Source: JAKASV01 sp964595035 (GTDB lineage Bacteria > Babelota > Babeliae > Babelales > Vermiphilaceae). Taken from it: a DNA stretch of 17,213 nt. This document shows positions 14,016-17,213 of this stretch, piece by piece. Position 1 is the first letter of the stretch, and each line of letters opens with the position of its first letter. The stretch covers positions 1-17,213 of the forward strand of contig CAZQNW010000018.1 of assembly GCA_964595035.1 (NCBI GenBank). Direction: 5' to 3'. The notes beneath the pieces were generated by a model. The model was not told where the DNA came from and searched no databases. It saw only the letters and a list, made by a program, of their open reading frames with translations. The translations under genes were made by a program, and so were the position numbers.

Positions 14016-14030
14016 TTCTTGTAACAAGAA
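14016..14030. promoter_or_regulatory. 15-bp perfect dyad, operator-like, upstream of the NlpC/P60 gene
   Basis: TTCTTGTAACAAGAA is a 7-1-7 inverted repeat lying between the candidate -10 box and the start codon. As DNA it resembles a repressor site; as RNA a one-base loop is too tight for all seven pairs. The binding partner is unknown. Confidence 0.3.
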
Positions 14031-14080
14031 GTAGATTAAGATCACACTAAAATCATAAGGATATAAAAAAAGAATTAAAT

Positions 14081-15217
14081 ATGGATACAAAAAATGTGTA
14101 CTTTATAGTATTGGCATGCCCTGTACTTCTTAATGCACGGAATATGATAACAACGGCCCTAGTTACCAGCTTACGTACAACACCAACACATTACAACCCA
14201 TTGAAAGGACCAGATAAAACACTGAGCAAAAAGATTTTTGGAAAATCGTATACACGTTTTATAAAATTTTTATCTCCTCAATTACGTGATCCAGAACAAT
14301 CTTCGCAGCTTCTTTATAATGAACCTATAATATGCTTAGAAGAATGTGAACATGGCTGGCTCCACGTTAAGCTACCGGAACAATACGGTTATAACGTACA
14401 CACACAACAATTCGAACATATTCAAGGATATATTCATAAAAATGATGCCTACATACTCGATAAACCTTACAAAAAAAATTGCGTTGTCAATCAACCATCT
14501 GCTGTAATACATTTTAAAAATGGCACTCAGAAAACAATCCCAATGGGCACGAAGTTGCGTTGCATCAAAAAGAATAAAACACATATTATTATACTATTGC
14601 CTGACAAATGCCGCGGTACCATGAAATTAGCTGATGTTTATCCCATTACAAAGCATATTCAAGAGACGGAGCAATCATTACGTTCAACTATTATTATGAA
14701 TGCACATAAACTTCTTGGTGCAACATATTGCTGGGGAGGGCGCAGCCCAGAACTATTTACATCAGAACATTGTGCAGCCAGTTGTGATTGTTCAGGACTT
14801 ATCAATTTAAGTTACAGAGCCGCCGGTCTTGAACTCCCTCGTAATGCACACCCTATGTGGTTACGCAGTAAAAAAATTAAAGAAGGCAAAGAGCTTCAAT
14901 CCGGTGATCTTATATTTCTTGCTCACCCTGAGCAACCCAAACAGGTATGCCATGTACTCATGTATGTCGGCAATGAAATGATTATTGAAAGTTGTATATC
15001 TAAGGGAATTGTTTTGATGAAAACAGATACCAGATTCAAAAAACCGGTTGCAAGCATAAAATATGGCGATATTATTAAGATGCCAGGAAATGAACCGACT
15101 CAATATGTGATATATTTTGGCTCATATTTGAGTGACGCAAAACGCGTCCAATATATGCGCGATTATGCTTTAGGCAATTATAACGTAACACGATGGGTAT
15201 ACGATGAAAAGAAATGA
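14081..15217 (+). CDS. NlpC/P60-family cysteine peptidase with N-terminal SH3-like region, exported
   Basis: The 378-residue protein has a hydrophobic N-terminus (MDTKNVYFIVLACPVLLNA) suggesting export. An SH3b-like beta region follows at about 75-200 (ECEHGWLHVKLPEQYGY; IQGYIHKNDAYIL), then a C-terminal NlpC/P60 domain at about 205-330. The nucleophile is Cys237 in CDCSGL and the base His291 in CHVLMYVG; the position normally filled by a polar third residue, most often His, is Glu303 (IIESC). The YCWGG block (218-222) is typical. Relatives such as YkfC cut between D-Glu and the diamino acid of peptidoglycan stem peptides, so wall turnover or muropeptide recycling is likely. The ribosome-binding site is poor: AAGG at 14058 is about 19 bases away, so the exact start is less certain. 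The 3' end overlaps the next gene by 14 bases. Confidence 0.88.
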   Translation: MDTKNVYFIVLACPVLLNARNMITTALVTSLRTTPTHYNPLKGPDKTLSKKIFGKSYTRFIKFLSPQLRDPEQSSQLLYNEPIICLEECEHGWLHVKLPEQYGYNVHTQQFEHIQGYIHKNDAYILDKPYKKNCVVNQPSAVIHFKNGTQKTIPMGTKLRCIKKNKTHIIILLPDKCRGTMKLADVYPITKHIQETEQSLRSTIIMNAHKLLGATYCWGGRSPELFTSEHCAASCDCSGLINLSYRAAGLELPRNAHPMWLRSKKIKEGKELQSGDLIFLAHPEQPKQVCHVLMYVGNEMIIESCISKGIVLMKTDTRFKKPVASIKYGDIIKMPGNEPTQYVIYFGSYLSDAKRVQYMRDYALGNYNVTRWVYDEKK

Positions 15218-15989
15218 AACTATAGAAACCTTACGCACTATTACATCAACAGCCAATGATGAAATCAAACAAATAGCCAAACTGGGCATAACGAAAGAAC
15301 GCGCAACTCAAGGTCGTTTTATTGCAGAAGGCTCCAGAGTCTGCATGACTCTCATACAAGCAGGATATAAGCCTCAACAAATCTATGTGACCACTCAAGA
15401 AGCTGCTGATCAATTTTGCTCTATCGTAACTAATAAAAAAGTAACATTAGTCAGCGATCATGTTATGGAGAAAATAAGTCAAACTACAACCCCAAGCGGT
15501 ATATTAGGCGTTTTTTCTATACCACCAAAACCTTCTCTTGATACATTAGAACCCGGCCTGGTTCTTGCAAAAATAGCCGATCCCGGGAATCTTGGAACGT
15601 TACTTCGCACAGCAGCAGCTATGAATAAACGTACGGTCGTACTCGTCTCATGTGTTGATCCTTATAGCCCAAAAGTTATCCAATCAAGCGCCGGCTTTAT
15701 TGCACATCTCGACATCTTTAGGCTCGACTGGGAAACCTTAGTCAAAGCAAAAAATAAGCACAAGCTACAACTCATTGCTCTCGTTGTCAAGGGTGGAAAG
15801 AATCCTGCCGATATAAGTTTTGAAAATGCTCTCTTGGTTGTCGGTAGCGAAGCACATGGCATTCCTGAACCTTGGCTTGATACCTGTGATACTCTTATGA
15901 CTATACCTATGCCCGGGCAGATTGAAAGTTTAAACGCAGCCGTTGCCGGCTCTATTGCCTTGTATATTGCATATCAACGCACAATATAG
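15204..15989 (+). CDS. TrmH/SpoU-family RNA 2'-O-ribose methyltransferase
   Basis: The 261-residue protein has an N-terminal SpoU substrate-binding region (about 15-100, GRFIAEGSRVCMTLIQAGYK) and a C-terminal SPOUT knot domain. The three SpoU motifs are intact: motif 1 ADPGNLGTLLRTAAAM (about 126-141), motif 2 VVGSEAHGIP (about 211-220) and motif 3 IPMPGQIESLNAAVAGSIAL (about 233-252). Such enzymes transfer a methyl group from S-adenosylmethionine to a ribose 2'-OH of rRNA or tRNA. The layout is closest to the RlmB/TsnR-like rRNA enzymes, but the target nucleotide cannot be read. ATG 15204 lies inside the end of the NlpC/P60 gene without a strong ribosome-binding site, so translational coupling is likely. 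It converges with the minus-strand gene ending at 16016. Confidence 0.93.
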   Translation: MKRNETIETLRTITSTANDEIKQIAKLGITKERATQGRFIAEGSRVCMTLIQAGYKPQQIYVTTQEAADQFCSIVTNKKVTLVSDHVMEKISQTTTPSGILGVFSIPPKPSLDTLEPGLVLAKIADPGNLGTLLRTAAAMNKRTVVLVSCVDPYSPKVIQSSAGFIAHLDIFRLDWETLVKAKNKHKLQLIALVVKGGKNPADISFENALLVVGSEAHGIPEPWLDTCDTLMTIPMPGQIESLNAAVAGSIALYIAYQRTI

Positions 15990-16015
15990 GGAAAAAAGAC
16001 TTTTACCACTTTTTC
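15990..16015. terminator. weak bidirectional hairpin between convergent genes
   Basis: GAAAAAAG (15991-15998) can pair with CTTTTTC (16009-16015) around an A/T loop. The stem is A-T rich and short, but its position between two converging genes, with T-rich sequence on both strands, suits a shared terminator. Confidence 0.3.
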
Positions 16016-17213
16016 TTAAAGAAGTTTTTTCATATATTTCTTTTCAAGAGCTTCTATTCGTTCTTTCACAATGGCGCGAGAAGAAGGCTTTTGATCTAAG
16101 TATTTGAAAAGTGGCTTAAGAATTAATAGTTGTATTTGTTCTGTTGTAAATGCATCACCTTGAATTGCGGCAAGATTTTTTTCAATAAAATAAATAATTG
16201 TATCTAATATCTCTTTTTCTTGCTCATATGATATGGGCTTTTCCAACAATGGCAACAATTTTTTACGTATTCTATTTGTTGCTGTAAAAAGTTTCGTAAT
16301 TGTTACTCGTCGGTAGGCCGCAATAGGCAGCTCTACTTTATCAGAATATTCTCCTAAGAGATTAACATATTCTTGAATACCTTCATCATTTTGAGGAATC
16401 TGAAGGGCAAGTTGTGACAAAAATTTTTCAAATGCTTCTTGTTCATTTAATGAAGTTTCATTACCGGCTGTAGCTTCTTTTAGTGAATCTGGAACAGCGC
16501 GAGTACTGTCAAATATTGATTTAATCATCCAATAATATGCAGCTGGTGAAATAGGCTCATATTCTCCTGACAATCCCTTAGCAAGAGCATATGTACCATC
16601 GGATCCTTTGCGCAAAGCAAGTACATATGGAATTCCACTTTTATCGTGCGAATAACCTTTATACAAAACTACACCAAAATTTTCTTGTCCATTAACTAAG
16701 CTCTTAGAAATAAACCATGCCTTGGGATTTTTACCATAATATGATTTTTCTTGCTCTCCTTCCATCTCTTTAAAAAATTTAGGTATAAATAAACTCCTAA
16801 GATCAACTTCGTCTTGAGATTCGACAGTTCCAATAAAATGTTGCGCTTGTCCAGGTATTTTAGATATTACAAATACCTTCTTATTGCGAAGCTGTTCAAA
16901 CTTAATAGTTATTTCTTGTAAATTTACTGGATATATTAATACATACTCTATAAAATCCTTAATAGTAATAATAGGCACCTTAGTACTCATGGGAAACTTA
17001 ATATTATAAAGTTTAGCCTCTAACGTTAACCCAGCAACATCTGCCCATGTAATCGTCTGTATATGTCCTGTTGTAACAGTACGGAAATAACTATGAACTC
17101 CAGGAAATCGAATTGAAACTATGTGCAAAGGACCTTCAGTCAACATAAAAAGAAGCTCTTTTATAGTTATATCAGAAAGATTCCTCTCTCGATTAAAATA
17201 ATAAGTAGGATTC
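16016..17213 (-). CDS. unknown protein, 5' end beyond the window edge
   Basis: The frame stays open from the stop at 16016-16018 to the right edge. An ATG at 17144-17146 would give 376 residues, but the 22 codons upstream (including PTYYFNRERNLSDITIKELL) look equally protein-like and contain no stop, so the true start is probably outside. The visible part lacks a signal peptide. The N-terminal half mixes strands and helices (IKDFIEYVLIYPVNLQEI, then RNKKVFVISKIPGQAQHFIG). A middle segment (AWFISKSL, YKGYSHDKSGIPYVLAL) resembles a beta-sheet module, and the C-terminal about 130 residues are helical and Lys/Glu-rich (KLLPLLEKPISYEQEKEIL, ending ALEKKYMKKLL). I recognise no family. It is transcribed towards the methyltransferase gene. 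Confidence 0.75.
   Translation of the reverse strand, partial: NPTYYFNRERNLSDITIKELLFMLTEGPLHIVSIRFPGVHSYFRTVTTGHIQTITWADVAGLTLEAKLYNIKFPMSTKVPIITIKDFIEYVLIYPVNLQEITIKFEQLRNKKVFVISKIPGQAQHFIGTVESQDEVDLRSLFIPKFFKEMEGEQEKSYYGKNPKAWFISKSLVNGQENFGVVLYKGYSHDKSGIPYVLALRKGSDGTYALAKGLSGEYEPISPAAYYWMIKSIFDSTRAVPDSLKEATAGNETSLNEQEAFEKFLSQLALQIPQNDEGIQEYVNLLGEYSDKVELPIAAYRRVTITKLFTATNRIRKKLLPLLEKPISYEQEKEILDTIIYFIEKNLAAIQGDAFTTEQIQLLILKPLFKYLDQKPSSRAIVKERIEALEKKYMKKLL

Overview
The window is AT-rich and gene-dense and reads as part of a bacterial chromosome. It combines housekeeping genes (thyX, hisS, valS, ybeY, a TrmH/SpoU RNA methyltransferase), an amino-acid importer and many small Sec-signal-peptide proteins of unknown family. 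The flavin-dependent ThyX, the short archaeal/Rickettsia-like valyl-tRNA synthetase and the high share of exported orphan proteins suggest a host-associated, reduced-genome lineage. Candidatus Dependentiae (TM6/Babela-like) is my best guess, from recollection of gene style only and not proven here.

Left part (1-4457). Positions 1-747 are a complete but internally deleted IS982-family element with perfect 20-bp terminal inverted repeats and a dead transposase. Next come a thymidylate synthase thyX that carries an apparent N-terminal signal peptide, a 260-bp spacer with a foldable RNA candidate, and hisS. A small exported protein with an ankyrin-like helical pair and an FKBP-type prolyl isomerase lipoprotein follow.

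Middle part (4458-9750). An alanine/glycine:cation symporter ends at a very good hairpin terminator (5894-5933). The valS-ybeY pair is separated by 3 bases and is probably one transcript. After it lies an exported orphan protein with its own good promoter.

Right part (9896-17213). Four consecutive genes (9896-13789) all begin with signal peptides, are spaced 14-32 bases apart and end at a strong rho-independent terminator. They look like one operon for a set of envelope or secreted proteins of unknown function, and at least three appear to share a small beta-rich segment. This is the best candidate for an undescribed system. A 291-bp spacer with several dyads follows, then an NlpC/P60 peptidase gene overlapping a TrmH-family rRNA methyltransferase gene by 14 bases. 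A convergent unknown gene on the minus strand runs off the right edge.

The common theme is import and processing at the cell envelope (symporter, FKBP lipoprotein, NlpC/P60, about six exported orphans) interleaved with translation genes. No tRNA, rRNA, CRISPR array or known riboswitch was recognised, and no gene-free stretch exceeds 300 bases.
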